A DNA stretch of 64,000 bases from Toxoplasma gondii ME49 (taxonomy: Eukaryota; Apicomplexa; Conoidasida; Eucoccidiorida; Sarcocystidae), in the NCBI RefSeq assembly GCF_000006565.2, contig NC_031471.1, forward strand, positions 1,364,001 through 1,428,000. Reading direction: 5' to 3'. The translations under genes and the position numbers were made by a program. Below the pieces are notes generated by a model that did no database searches, was not told the origin of the DNA, and saw nothing but the letters and a program-made list of their open reading frames with translations. This document shows positions 36,901-55,098 of the stretch, one piece after another (within the stretch, counting starts at the first letter, position 1; each line of letters starts with the position of its first letter).

Positions 36901-37751
36901 CCAACGGGAGGATACAGCGCGGATGGCACCGGAAAAGAACACGAGTAAGCAGGTGCAGCGTGAGCCTCTCGAGAGCCGAGGCCGCAGAAGGGCGTCTCCG
37001 AGCGAGGCCCTGCCTGGTCTCTCGCAAGGGAACAGGAGACCGACGGAGGCGGCGGCTCCTCCCAGTCTCCCTCCGCGCTTCTCTGGTCCTGGGGCTGCGT
37101 CTCAGCTTCTGGGCAGATTTGCGAAGGGTCGATGCCCGCAGACCCAACTTCGCGTTCCTGCCGAGCCGCAAGTTCTTTCTGAGATTCGCGGTCAAAGTCC
37201 GTCTCTTGGACAGGCAGACTGGAAGAAGATGCGCTTTCCTGTTCCCTCGACACGGCGAGACTGCACTCCAAATGCTGATGTTCGGCGCCCTTAGAATCTT
37301 CCTGGGTCGCCTCAGTCGGGCATTGACCCCGGCAACTGGCCTGGCGCCCGCCTTCGGCTTCTTCTTGGCCCTCCTCGATCTGGGCCAGCAGGGAGGCCTC
37401 AGGGTCGTCAGCCGTGAACTGGGAGCGTTGACTGTCGAAGGAGGCGAAGGAGGAGAGCGAAGAACGCGCGTGCAGGACCGCGTCGAGGCGCCCAGAACTC
37501 CGTCTGCCCTCGTGAGAGGCCTGCGTGCTCGCGGACGCCGTGCTGTCTCTGTGGCCCTTCAGAGGCCCTGGGGGCCGCTCCTCGGGTCGGCCTTTCAAAG
37601 GCGACAGCGGGCCTGCTCTAGCGCCGGCATCTGTCTCTTCACGTTGCTGGGGGTCGGAGAATCCGGGCAAAGTCACAAGTGCGTCTCCGGGCTCCAAACC
37701 CACGCGGTCTTTTCTCTCCGCAGAGGGACTGACCCCGGTCGCTTGCTCCAT
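27979..37751 (-). CDS. Pumilio/PUF-family RNA-binding protein
   Basis: Ten exons, 1,828 aa: 37751-35114, 34850-34753, 33381-33216, 32819-32637, 32294-32137, 31591-31482, 31127-31068, 30631-30545, 30167-30022, 29819-27979. All joins keep phase and the CDS sums to 5,487 nt. ATG at 37751 (MEQATGVSP); the frame further upstream has no ATG. Residues 1 to about 885 and about 1230 to the end are disordered and Ser/Pro/Gly/Glu-rich. The middle is a complete eight-repeat Pumilio domain (about 890-1228). The five-residue cores read, from repeat 2: GNYVLQ, GCRVIQ, GNHVIQ, GCRVIQ, GNYVVQ, ACNVVE, GNYVVQ, and the C-terminal cap is [15 protein letters not shown] proteins bind mRNA 3' UTRs and repress translation in the cytoplasm; in apicomplexans they regulate stage conversion. 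Several repeats are split by introns. Repeat 1 ([11 protein letters not shown]) has atypical base-contact residues. Confidence 0.93.
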
Positions 37752-38316
37752 GTCGAAGACAGATTCGAGCTTCTCGGAGCCCAGAGAGAGGAAGAGCCCG
37801 AGGGGCGAGAGAAGAAAATTCAAGCACAAAACAGGGATCAACCAACACACACCGGACCGACCCACGGTCCTCCGGAAAAAACGACTCTCTCACAGGAGAG
37901 ACTCGGCCTCGCGAAGCATCGACGCGGGCGCGCCCTGTGCCAAAGGATACGTGTCTTCCTCCGCAGCCGCTTTCGAGACAGTTGGGAAGACGAAGCGACT
38001 GTTTCGCGCGCGTCGGTGAGAAACGATCAGAACGTATCAGGTCCGAGAGAGACAAGCGAACTTGTAACGCGTCCGAGGGTCAGAACCACCCTTCGCTGGC
38101 TAGGCCGAGATCAGTCGACGGGCGAGCGCGGCGAGAAGGACGCTTCGCACGAACTGGGTGGGCGCTCTGGCCCCTTCAACGGGGGGAAAGGAACACCCGA
38201 CGTCGTAGGACTGCTGCGTTGGCAGCGCCCGACCAGCTCCTGCAGGAGAGACGTTCTGGTCGGTCCGACCCAGCTTCACGATGAAAAATATGCGAAGAAG
38301 CCCGCGGACGTGTGAC

Positions 38317-38579
38317 CGTCTCTCCAACCGTCAAGAGAAGCCTTACGACACGGGGCGGCAAAAAGACAATGCGTCGGAAGCGCTGCGGCTTAGCTGTGTG
38401 ACGCCAGCTGACGGGGACGCGCCGAATTGACGAGAGACGTCCGCAAGAAGCCCGAGTTCGCGACTCGGATCGACAGCCGCTCTTCCACCTCAGCAGATCC
38501 GCGAGAAAGACTCGAGAACGGCGAGGAGTCGTTCAACGGCGCAAGGCGCAGAGCGTCCCCGCACCTTCGCGCCGTCTCA
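38317..38579 (-). promoter_or_regulatory. Two WGAGACG-type motifs upstream of the PUF gene
   Basis: AGAGACG (CGTCTCT at 38317-38323) and TGAGACG (CGTCTCA at 38573-38579) lie on the coding strand of the PUF gene, 570-830 bp upstream of its ATG. The heptamer (A/T)GAGACG is an established promoter element of Toxoplasma dense-granule and other genes. A seven-base motif occurs often by chance, so this is suggestive only. Confidence 0.2.
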
Positions 38580-41390
38580 CGTGTCTCTGCACGGACCCGC
38601 AGAGTCCGTCCCCCCCCCGCAGGGGCTCTGGACGTTGCTTGGGAGGACAGGCGTTTGCGTTTTTTTCGATCCCGACGGGGACCCGTTTCACCTAGGTCTG
38701 CGCCAGGTCTGTACACACTATGCACTTGTGGGCGTTGCCCTTTTCCCGGAAACACGGACTTGGACGCCCTCTTTCGGATGGGGAAAAAGAGCGAGACGCG
38801 ACCGTCTGCCGCCTGTCTCGCGGAAAAAGCGTTCAGCCTCTGTACATCAAAGGGCGGACAGGGACGGCGCGGCAACCCCACACACAGGACGGACGCCTGA
38901 TTGACGAACGAGGCCGCGGGGAGGCTAGAAAGGCAGACGCGTCAAGTCAGCACGCGCCGACCACAGAACCGGCTTGACAAGAGGGCCGAGAAAGACTGCG
39001 GTAGATGCTGGTGCCGAGCGGATCGCGACACCGGAGTGGAGCGGCCGCGAAAGACTCGACGACGAGAAACGTCCCCGCGGAGGGGAGAGGACGCAGTGAC
39101 GACTCCCTCTCTCCGGGAGAGACGAAGTTTTTCACAAGAGACTTTGTGTCCACTTTCGAACTGACAAACAGGGACGAAACGAGACGAGGCGTCTCCTTGC
39201 AAATCGACTCCAGACGAGACGATGGACCAGCGTACGCGAGAGTCAGTTGAGGGAACCGCTGCGAGGCACGAAGCAGAGTGGCCAAGGCAAACGGAGTGTT
39301 GCGGCCACAGAGACTCCAGAGAACTTTCTGAGCTCTGAAGGCCGACTGGGAAAAACGAAGCTGACAAGGACGTCTTTCACAAACAGGTGACACCATCTGC
39401 GAGAGACTCGCACCAAAGAAGCACGACGCCGGCGAGAGCCGCAGCCCCGCGACACAGCAACCAACGAGACACGCGGAAATGCACTTGAACAAGAAACGCG
39501 TGACCGAGATCGAGGACCTAAATCTTAGCACACGAGGGATTTGACAAACGCGTTGACGCCACCCAACACCAGCGGCAGGAAGCTGGGACAATACCCGAAA
39601 AAGTGTGAAAAACGAACTACGTGTGTCTACGGGGCTTGAACAGACGGGGCTGCGCGGGAGGTCGGACGAGAGTAGCAATCGTGCGCTGCCGTCGCTGGAA
39701 TTGGATAACTGTGGATCTTGCAATGGATCCCTCTCACGAACGATTATTTCCTTTTACGCCAAAGAGAAGCCGCCTGCTGGAACCTAGACCGGACGACAGA
39801 CCAAAAAGGGCGCAGGCCGTGCGGCTCTCACCGACACGGTTCTTTTCGCCTGGACCCAAGAAACAGAGAGAACGTCCGTCTTTTTCCGCAAAGATGCACG
39901 TTTTACCCGCAGACATTCGTTCGTTGTTCCGCGCCTCACGGCAGCACGTTGACTCCCGAGCGAGGATCTCTCATTGCACCCGCCACTGGGGCTGCGCCAT
40001 GAGGGCCAGCCTCGCTGTGCACGGCACCGAAAGAGAAAACGTTTAGCTCATCCGAAACAAAATACAAGGGAGGGATTCGGCCTGTTCAAGGGAGATTTGC
40101 GGTTGCTCCTTTGCCTTTTTCACGTACGCACACACCGCGAGTTGCGACACGCCCTGTCTGTCGCTGTGGTGGTTTATTCGCCCGACTAGAGAGCTGTTTT
40201 CGGCGTCGCACTGCGAAAGAAAAAAATGTGAAGAGGAGCGCACAGGAAAAAAAACACAGGACGGAAGGAGAACCGCGGAGCGACTCGGCACTCACACACT
40301 TTTCACGGACACCGGTGGCCAGGTCTAATAACGAGTCTGCCTCGCTCCTCCCACGGTGCCGACAGAGGCTCGTCAATTTGGCCCGGAATTTTAGAGAGGA
40401 GCACGAGTCGCCCTCCCTTTGGCCCGGAAACTGGTGATGTCTGGAAATTTCGGCATACAAAGAGTTCGACGGCTCGGACGCTCCGTCGCTTCTACAAACT
40501 GGCCGCAGAAAAAAACTCGCAGGAACTGTGAAGGGGGCGGGTGGGACGGGAAGCGACCTGCCTCTCTTGTTCCTGGTTCCCTCCCAGACGCCTGGAAAAA
40601 AAAGGTTTCACGGGGAAAAACCGAAAAAAGACGCGCATCGCTCTAGAGCTGATGAGGCACATCCACGCACGCTCCTTCTCCGGGGTTCCTTCACGACATA
40701 CCCCAGTGGTTAACAGGGAAAAAAGGGATGCACCTGAGCCGCACAAACCACGTCGATGCAGATGTACAAATTTAGAGAGAGGGAAGACCTACACGTCCAG
40801 AAGCTCGACGCGTCCGCATGTGTCTACACCACACTTTCCTACTTGGTTACTGTGTGCGCGATGTCCCAGAGGTCGTCACGCGTGTAAGCACAGAAAGAGG
40901 CACATATTCCCAGACGTTCCTTGCCAACGTTGCTGCGAGGATGCATTCCTGTCCATTGCTCCCGCCCCCGCCACAGCTCATACAGCGCTTCTCAGCCGCT
41001 CTCGCTCCTCCCCCTGCCAGCGCGCACGGCTGCCTTCCGCTTCTCCGAAGCGCCCCCAGCCCATCCAGCCACAGCGCAACCTTCGCATCCCCCGGCAAAA
41101 ACGAAGCATGCACTTTTCCCTAGTGCGCGTGCTCATCCACCCCCGCGCGACACACGTGCGGCGCCGTCCGTCAGTAGTGAAACGCGTGGCTGGAAACCTG
41201 GGAAAGCCCCCCATCTCGGTTTCTTCGCGTACCAAAAGCTCCCTCGACAGTCTATCCCCGGGCCTCTCTAGAAACTGTCTTCCAGCATTTTGAGCGACTT
41301 CAACACCACGTTCTGCCGCCACTCTGCCGCCATTGCACACTGTCGACGTTGCAGCCGCGCAAGTTGCCGACCTGCGCAGCGCGTGCCACC

Positions 41391-41414
41391 CTCGAGGTGT
41401 AGAGACACCGCGAG
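41391..41414. repeat. Inverted repeat CTCGAGGTGT..ACACCGCGAG
   Basis: Ten-bp arms with one mismatch surround AGAG. This intergenic element belongs to the same GGTGT..ACACC family and lies about 1.45 kb upstream of the gene at 42862. Confidence 0.65.
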
Positions 41415-42861
41415 AAGCGCAAGCGCATCGGCGGCAGCTCCAACGAGCGCAACCATTAATGGAAATCTGCCGCGAGTTTTTGGAAGAAGCTGGCTGCGGA
41501 GAAACAACCAAGTCCATCCTCGTGGCGGATGACGCCAGTGAAAGCCAATTTTCTTGGTGCGCTACTCGCCAACACATTTTTTTCCGTTAGAAGCTGCAGG
41601 CCTCAGCAGACAGCGGCCACCGGTACGCGAGGCCGACCGGTAAGACAGAAGAAACGCTCCATGTCTGCTGTATCTGGCAAAATCCAAACTCAATAATGAA
41701 GCAGGAAAGCCATTTACCGGCTTCTCTCCACGGCACATGCTCAAAAACAGTATTTCTTAGGTCAAGATATGGCACCTGGCGAGGCGACGCTCCCACTAAA
41801 CAAGGGAGGAAGACGTGATCCCCGCACATCCCATACGGTGTTCGTCTCAGATATCTGGCGCCCAGCATCATCATGGCAATACACTACATCATACACACCC
41901 ACTTCCACATGTTGTTAGGTAGGGGTCTCAACCCCATTCAAGTCTCCCTGTCGGTAGCCAGGTGTGTCCACTAGGGTGAGGCAGCGGCAGTTTTTTTGAC
42001 TCACGCTGTACAGAACGCGAAGGGATGAGCCGATCTGAACAAGAGGGCCTTTGAAGGAAGCACGCCGTTTCCTTTTAAAAGGAATACGTGGGTTTCGCCT
42101 TTGGGGCTTGGCACCCTGTAGCGTCATGCGTTGTCCCGTCAGCCCGTAGTGCAGGAGCCCGGCGAAATTTCGGCTTATATACCGACCGTTAGGGGCGCAG
42201 AGATAAGCTGACTTGCTGCAATCGATTTCGGGAGTGAACTGGACAGAGGAGAGAACTTCGAGAAGAACAGACAAAAAAAGCAAGAGGAGGAGCAGCGCGT
42301 GCGACAAAGCCTCGTTTTACCCAGCTTTTTCCGCCGGTGCCCGAGAACTAGAAGCACCCAAAGGTTTCTTCGCTCAACCACGAAGAGACTGGAGACAGCT
42401 CGTCTGCTGGGCGCATCTACAGAGAAAGATGCCCGATAAGCGGCAGAATGCAGATCTCGCAACAAACTGCATGTTTCTGTGTTTGCAGCTGTTGGTGAAT
42501 CCCTAGAGACTGGTTTTATGGATGGTGTGGTGACGGGGAGAGGGTGGACAGAACGTTTCCCTTCTTTCAACTAAAGACACTAGGGTCTCTCTGGGAGGGC
42601 CACGACACTCGTACAGTGCTGCTTTTTTTCAGCGGCCGCGTCCTGTTCAAAGGGCTGCCTCACCATTCCCTACTTTTTATATGTTTTATTCTTCTCCATG
42701 TTTCGCTCCTGGAGCTCCTCTTTGCCTTTTTGTGCGCCTGCATGAGGCACAGGGTGCGCAGCAACAGTCTCGGGTCTTGTTTCTCTGTTTGTTCGCCGTC
42801 ACTGGAAAAGCCGAGTAAGCGGCTTTGTGAACCTCAACAGACACCTCAGAGACCCCGAAAA

Positions 42862-43443
42862 ATGGCCGGGAGAGCTTTCGCTTTCCCCGCTGGGCCACCA
42901 AGCGGCCTCGCGAAAAGCCCCGTCGCCTTAACCCGCGTGCAGGCGCCTTTTGTCTCCCTTCTTGCTCGCCCATATCCGCCAGTCCCTTTCTGTTCTCACA
43001 CTTTCTCCTCTGCGTCTTCTCTGTTTTCCTGCTACCAACTTGCAAGGGGATATGTTCGTCCGTTCCCTGTTCTTACTCGGAGACTGCGAAGAGCCTTCTC
43101 TACTGCGCCCTCCTCTTCTGTCTCATCGTCGCCTTCCTCTCGTGCCTCATCTTCCTCTTCCTCAGCTGCCTCATCTTCCTCGTCTCCTGCTTCTCCTTCT
43201 TCGGCTGAAGGAAGCGGGAAGACAGCAGGGTCAGGGAAGAAGAGTGGAGAGTCGTTTTTTCTTTCTCTCTGTGAACTGGAGCAGAAGAAGAGGACGGAAA
43301 GGGCAATCCAGCACTCGCAGGACTTGTGGAAGAAACGAACGGCGGCGAAGGATGCACACAGTGAAAAGACACCCGAGCTGTACGACGGACCGTTCTGGTT
43401 GAAATTTTGGCGGAGAAAGAAGAGACCTGGCGCGCGAGGTTGA
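42862..43443 (+). CDS. Small basic protein with mitochondrial-type presequence, function unknown
   Basis: 193 aa. The start was chosen at CGAAAAATGGCC (42862), which fits the coccidian initiation consensus (CAAAATGG). The frame is open further upstream with another Met, at about 42742, in a poorer context. Residues 1-80 are rich in Arg, Ala, Phe and Ser with no acidic residues (MAGRAFAFPAGPPSG..., RRLRRAFSTA), a textbook matrix presequence. A Ser-rich spacer (about residues 80-115) follows. The mature part has a charged helix (SLCELEQKKRTERAIQHSQD) and ends in an aromatic/basic motif, DGPFWLKFWRRKKRPGARG. No known domain was recognised. The size and the aromatic-basic tail would suit an accessory subunit of a respiratory complex, but that is a guess. 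A 3' exon cannot be excluded, although the nearby GTTGAG is a poor donor. Confidence 0.5.
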   Translation: MAGRAFAFPAGPPSGLAKSPVALTRVQAPFVSLLARPYPPVPFCSHTFSSASSLFSCYQLARGYVRPFPVLTRRLRRAFSTAPSSSVSSSPSSRASSSSSSAASSSSSPASPSSAEGSGKTAGSGKKSGESFFLSLCELEQKKRTERAIQHSQDLWKKRTAAKDAHSEKTPELYDGPFWLKFWRRKKRPGARG

Positions 43444-45746
43444 GTGAAGGGGGGATGTTTCTTGACTGCCAGTGTCTAAAACACGCGACCGAAGCGAGAA
43501 TCGAAATCTCTTCCGCAGGCGGCCTTACTTACCTTCCGGGTTTCTCGAGTTTTTGCCGAGAGTGGGGATTCGCCAAAGGTAGCCGACACGCGTTTCTTTC
43601 CCAGTGTTCGTGTTTTCTCTCGCTTCTCTGTTCTGTACGCGGGTCTGTCTCCCAGCTTCTTTCTGTGTCTGTGCGGTAGCGTGTCAGTTGTTGAACTCTG
43701 CTACTCTGCTCCCGTGACTCTGTTTCTGTCTTCTGCCTTCCTCGTCTACTTTCTTGTTCGAGTCAAACCGTAGACGAGAAACTGAGACAACAACGACAGC
43801 TGTCTCCTTTTCGCCACCCAGTTGCTTTGATAAACTCCAAACGCCGCCTCTCTCTTTGGAAACCAGTTTACAAATGTGTGCAGGCATGCAGATAACGCAG
43901 GACGTTCTGCACACACACACACAGACCCCGTCTTCTTTATGCTGCAGTCGAGAAAAGAGCTCCTCACAAATGCACGTTTCACGTTGCGTTCCCCCTTTTT
44001 TGTGCACTTCGACTTTTTGTGGGTTAAAGAGAATCGGACGTGGTCACGCGTTCCTTGGGGACCTCTTGTTTCGGCCCTTCCACTTTTCTGCACTTTTGAT
44101 TCTCCACCTTTCTTGCTCAGCTTTTGTCTGTATCGTCTCTTTCAACGTGTTGTCCTTGTCACACACGGGGAAAAAAGGCATCTCGCACTCGCCTAGTTTC
44201 TCGGATCAATGAGCCTGCGGTATGGAAGAAAATCGAATATGTAGCTCCTTTCGGTGGCACCAAAGAGAAGAATTCTAAGCATACTCGCCGTATGTTGACG
44301 ATTAGTTGACAATGTAAACCTGAAGAGCGCAACCGCTGGTTAGGTTTAACCTGCCTTTTCGGTGCACACGCGTCTCAGTTTTTTTTTCGTCTCTAGCTTT
44401 AGGTGAGAGACAGTGGCTTGATACTGTTCACAGAGTGGCATTTCGTACAACGCTTGCGGCCAGAGAATTGATGGGAGGGATATACACCGAATCCGCGATG
44501 TTCGCGAGCTTTTTTCCGGACTAGTGTCTAACCACCGGCTTGCTTCGATCCTGATCTAGAAGAGTTCCAAAGTCCTCACGACAAACGTCACGTTCAGCGT
44601 AAGCGTCCCATAGGGAGTATGCACTACGCGTTGCACTGGCGGTTTCGATCCAGCCTGTCTCTGTTTACGGGATTCAACTTTCGAGCTACGTCAAGAAAAC
44701 AGAAGCACCTCCTTCTGTCATGGCTGTGACTGTTCGTGCATTCTCAAGACAGGGTTGCTTGACCGTTGGCGTGTCTCGACAACGGCGTGACAACACGAAA
44801 GTCGACGTTCAGTACCTTGACGACATTCGGTAAGATCAGGGAATTCGCGATTTCAGAAAGCAGCAGATTTGTTTCGAGAGGCGTCACGTTTCCCTTCACA
44901 GACAGAGGCAGTCATGATGCTCATTGACATTTACGTCTTCATCGTACGTCATATTTCTTTGTTTCCCCTTCCCGTGCTGCGTCACCTCTGGGGAAGTCCA
45001 CGTCGCTTTTAAAATTGAAGGCCGCATGCATGGTTATTTCCATAATAAATAGACCTTGCCTAGGTGAGTTTTTTTCCTTCTCCGGTTTCGTGCATGCGAC
45101 GGAGTGCACGCGATTGAGCGAAATCCGAAAGACGTGAAGCAACGACTCACGTCGACTGCTCACGGCTGCATTTGGGTTTGTCTGTAGAGAATTTCTCTTT
45201 CCTTCTTTCTCCCACCCTTCTTTCCGGCCACAGCGCCCCATTAGAGACTGGCACAAGACGATGAGAAAACTCTGCCTGGCTTCTGAATGTTTCACTTTAT
45301 CGCACGCTTGTGGGCTCTCTGCGGGAGTTCTACGCCTCTGCAAACGGAACTCTCGACATGCGTGTGAGCATGCGTTCCATCCCGAGAGACGGCCGCCTCT
45401 GTGTACTTGTCGGTGTGCACCTCTGGGCATCTGTATGTCAAATGGTCTCTCTACATCTGTAGATGTCTACATAAATCTATATTGATACGAGCGTCTCCAT
45501 GTGTATATCTACACTGGCTTTCGATCTGAATCAGTGCATGTCTACATTTATAGAGATGTCTACCTTTTCACACATTTGCTCGTGCTTATACCCACTTATA
45601 TCTATATGTATATGCGTCTACACCTGTCGATATTCATAAATGTCTGCATGTATATATATTTGTAATACTTATACCCACTTTCACTTTTCTCTTTGTCTCC
45701 GCATTTTTTAGCTATCTCTCTATGAATTTATCGATGTACCTTCAGG

Positions 45747-45828
45747 TACACATCCTCGTGCTACGGGAGAGTGCTGCGACAGAACGAGAGGCTCTTCTGA
45801 TCATGTTACACGGGCTAGGTGACAAATC
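45747..45828 (+). pseudogene. Orphan alpha/beta-hydrolase-like exon or gene fragment
   Basis: After an acceptor-like CCTTCAG the frame reads VHILVLRESAATEREALLIMLHGLGD, resembling the first core strand and oxyanion loop (FLHGLGD) of acyl-protein thioesterase/carboxylesterase proteins. A donor-like GCTAG|GTGACA coincides with the end of the similarity. I found no flanking exon with the nucleophile GxSxGG or the rest of the fold before the MYST gene begins on the other strand. It could be a remnant, a nested small gene, or chance. Confidence 0.3.
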
Positions 45829-46458
45829 GAGAGAGCTCTATTCCCCTATTCTCCACTCTTCTCTCCTTGCCATGACTGTCTCTCTTCGCAGCAGCGCGTG
45901 CATGTCTTCACATCGTCTCTGTCGTTCTGTTCAAATACACCTACGTGTGTATGCGAAGCAAAGCACCACCAAGAAAGAAACTACGAAGCGTTCTCCAAGC
46001 CTGAATTCAAGTTAGCATGTAGGAGGGCCTCCAACGCATTCACCTTACGCCGGAATGTCACGTTACATGTAGAGCAACCTACGAATAATCCTCTCAGAAA
46101 AGAGAATCTACACTCCATACAGTGAAGGACGACAACTTGCAGTCTCTGAAGATATCCACGCAATTTCACAAAGTGACTCCAAAATTGGGAAGGATAAGGA
46201 AGATAGATCCGGTCTATTGTGCACAAAATCCGAGCTTCGGGGGCGAGAGCTGCACTCGAAAAAAGTGAGATAACGGCTACCGGGAATGTGTCTACATATA
46301 CAACGTACATATGACGCCATACGGATTCACATGCAAAGAGACAGATTGAAAAGAACAGGACCAGAAAATACTCAATATTTCTTTGTAAAAACCCAAGACA
46401 CTTAGGATTGAGCGTTGTAGTTGAAAGGTGTGAGGTAACAAACTTAGGTAGTATACAC

Positions 46459-46460
46459 AT

Positions 46461-46493
<33 letters not shown>

Positions 46494-46498
46494 ACAGT
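46459..46498. repeat. TA microsatellite
   Basis: CACATATACATATATATATATATATATATATTATATACAG lies just downstream of the MYST stop codon, in its likely 3' UTR. Confidence 0.8.
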
Positions 46499-46562
46499 TG
46501 AAGGTGCCATATTGTACAAAAGGGAGAAAGACTACCGAAACGTTTTCAAAACCTCGAGAGGT

Positions 46563-53103
<6,541 letters not shown>

Positions 53104-55098
53104 GGCGGGCAAGAGAAAAATGAGGAGGAAAATACAAGAGATAAAGAAAAAAAGAGAAAGAAAAAAGAGAAAGAAAAAAGCGAAAGAAGAAAAAGCAGAA
53201 AAAAGAGATAACTGGGGGGAAAAGAGGAGAGCTGTGGGAAGAGAGAGAGAAAGACGAACAGGCAGAGAGAGGAAGACGAACAGACAGAGAGAGGAAGACG
53301 AACAGACAGAGAGAAGGCCCTCTGATAAGAAAGGCTCCCCTAGACGAAAAACGACGTAGACCGTCCTCCAGAGAGACGTTTTGATAAGAAAACGTAGGGT
53401 GGCACTGCCGCGGCAAAGAACGCCGTAAAAGACGAGAGAGAGTGAAACGGAAGACGAAGGGGAAACGAACAAGAACTCAGCGAGAGTGGAGAGAGAATCG
53501 TTTTGAGGCAAAGGAACGACAAGAGACAGACAGCGAACGAACGAGAACAGCCAGAGAGCTAGCGCCGAAGAGAGAGAAAGCGAAAAGGACCAAGAGAGCT
53601 GGAAGAAGAGACAAGTCGCAGGACGGAGACCAGCTGAGAAAGCCGAGCGCGCGGAAGTGACGCGTCAGCGAGGACGCGAAGGCAATTGCGAAGGAAGAGC
53701 CCCGTAAACGTACAGAGGAAAGCGAAGACACGGCAGAGGAAGCGTGAGAAGCGGATGAGTGAAAAGGCGAAGCTGGAGAAGAAGACGAAGCTGGAGAAGA
53801 AGACGAAGTCGTGAGGCGAAGGCGAGAGCCATATAGAAGAGGGGGGGAAGGCGACGAAGGCTGTCTACAGAAGCTGCAGAGGTGAGAAAAGCGATGACGA
53901 AAGGGACTCCGAAAAAAGAGAGACCCCAGACAGTTAGCTTCCGACAGACTTCCAGTCTCTTTCACTTCTCCTCGCCCTCTCGTCGCCTCCGTCTTTCCCT
54001 CTCATCTTCTCTTGCTTCTTTCTTTCATTCTCTGTCTCTCTTCCTCTGTTTCTCTCCTCGTTCTTCTCCCTCTGCTTCTCAGACTTGTTCTCTTCTCGCT
54101 CTTCACGGAAGCTTGTGTCGTCTCTCTGTGGCACCTTGGCGCTGCGAAAGTCGCGACACAACCGAGGCCGCGTTTGGAGTCTTGCGGCGGAGATTCACAG
54201 TGGAACAAGCAGAGCCGACTCCTCTCGCGGAGAGGCGAGAAGGCGACGAAAAAATCTGAAATTTTGCCCGCGTAAAAAGAACTGAGCACCGTTCCTCGCC
54301 TCAGCGCTCCGCCGGCGCTTGCTTACTCAGCAGCCCAGCGGGAGAGCGAGAGAACAAGGACGAACGCAGCTCAAAGACTGGGACCTTTGAGAAGGAGAAA
54401 CGCAGGAAGAAAGCCTGACGGAGAGGCGAAATGTTCTGCCTTTCACAGGGACCGCTGATCTCTCTTTTTCCTTCCTTTCTTTGTGTGCATGCGAGCACCT
54501 GCACCCCGCCGGTTTCGCCTGTCGCGACAGCAGACACGCGCCATGGAGAGAAAGTCTTTTGTCTCGCTTGCTTCCAGTTTCTTTCTCGCCTCTTTTTTCT
54601 CCTCGCGCTTCTCTCCTGGTCTCGACAAGTTTTTCGTTTCTCTTCCTCTCTGACGGCACTACGCCGCCTGCAGGCTCTGTCTCCTTCGCGGGTGATCGTC
54701 TTGCCTCGCGCGTCGAGCGCCAACCTCCTTTCTTCTCCTACACGTTTCGTTGTCGTTCTGCACATTCTTCTCCCCGTATCCCTCTTTCCATCTTTCCATC
54801 TTTCCATCTTTCCATCTTCGTCCACCGCTCTCTGTTTGGTCCTTTCCTTCTTTCTTTTCTTCTTTCTTCCCCTCTTTCTGTTTTTCCTCTTCCTGTCTGT
54901 GTCTCTTTCGCGACCTCCGTCCATGTATCCTTGCATCTTGTACGCTTATTATTGGAGGCGACAGCACCTGCGAAGTCCTTTCTTCAGAGGACGCAGCGAA
55001 CCTCCTCTGAAACTTTGTGTCAGCGCTAAGTCTGAGAAGCAGCGAACCGTGGGGAAGACAAAGCATTTGCTCCGAGAGGCGCGAGACCGAAACGCACC
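53104..55098. other. 2 kb between the divergent MYST and ClpR genes
   Basis: The strand composition changes here: purine-rich on the + strand to about 53900 and pyrimidine-rich afterwards, so both divergent transcripts have pyrimidine-rich leaders. It contains a short TTTCCATC tandem repeat near 54785-54820. Frames in it are low-complexity. It is presumed to hold both promoters and 5' UTRs. Confidence 0.5.
54783..54821. repeat. 8-bp tandem repeat TTTCCATC
   Basis: Four to five direct copies of TTTCCATC lie in the ClpR upstream region. Confidence 0.85.

Larger units (their letters stand above)
37752..42861. other. 5.1 kb between the divergent PUF and small mitochondrial-type genes
   Basis: Both promoters and long 5' UTRs probably lie here. 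Open frames up to about 250 codons (for example 38947-39723 - and 40541-41293 +) show no recognisable domain. The segment 41870-42240 differs in texture (TTTTAAAAGGAATACG, palindrome-like GGGGTCTCAACCCC) but I could not assign it. No other feature was recognised. Confidence 0.45.
43444..46562. other. 3.1 kb mostly non-coding region with one exon-like segment
   Basis: This holds the 3' flanks of the 42862 gene and the MYST gene (convergent). From about 45440 to 45720 the sequence is rich in TCTACAT/TATATCTATA simple sequence. The only protein-like signal is the segment at 45747-45828. No further gene was recognised. Confidence 0.45.

Noticed and set aside
37754..37865. Signal-peptide-like extension of the PUF protein (hydrophobic LCLNFLLSPLGLFLSLG)
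   Set aside because: No ATG in the extension; the first Met is at 37751, and a signal peptide would not fit a cytoplasmic RNA-binding protein.
44590..44700. tRNA-like GGTTTCGATCC motif
   Set aside because: Spacing to any A-box and acceptor stem pairing is not tRNA-like.
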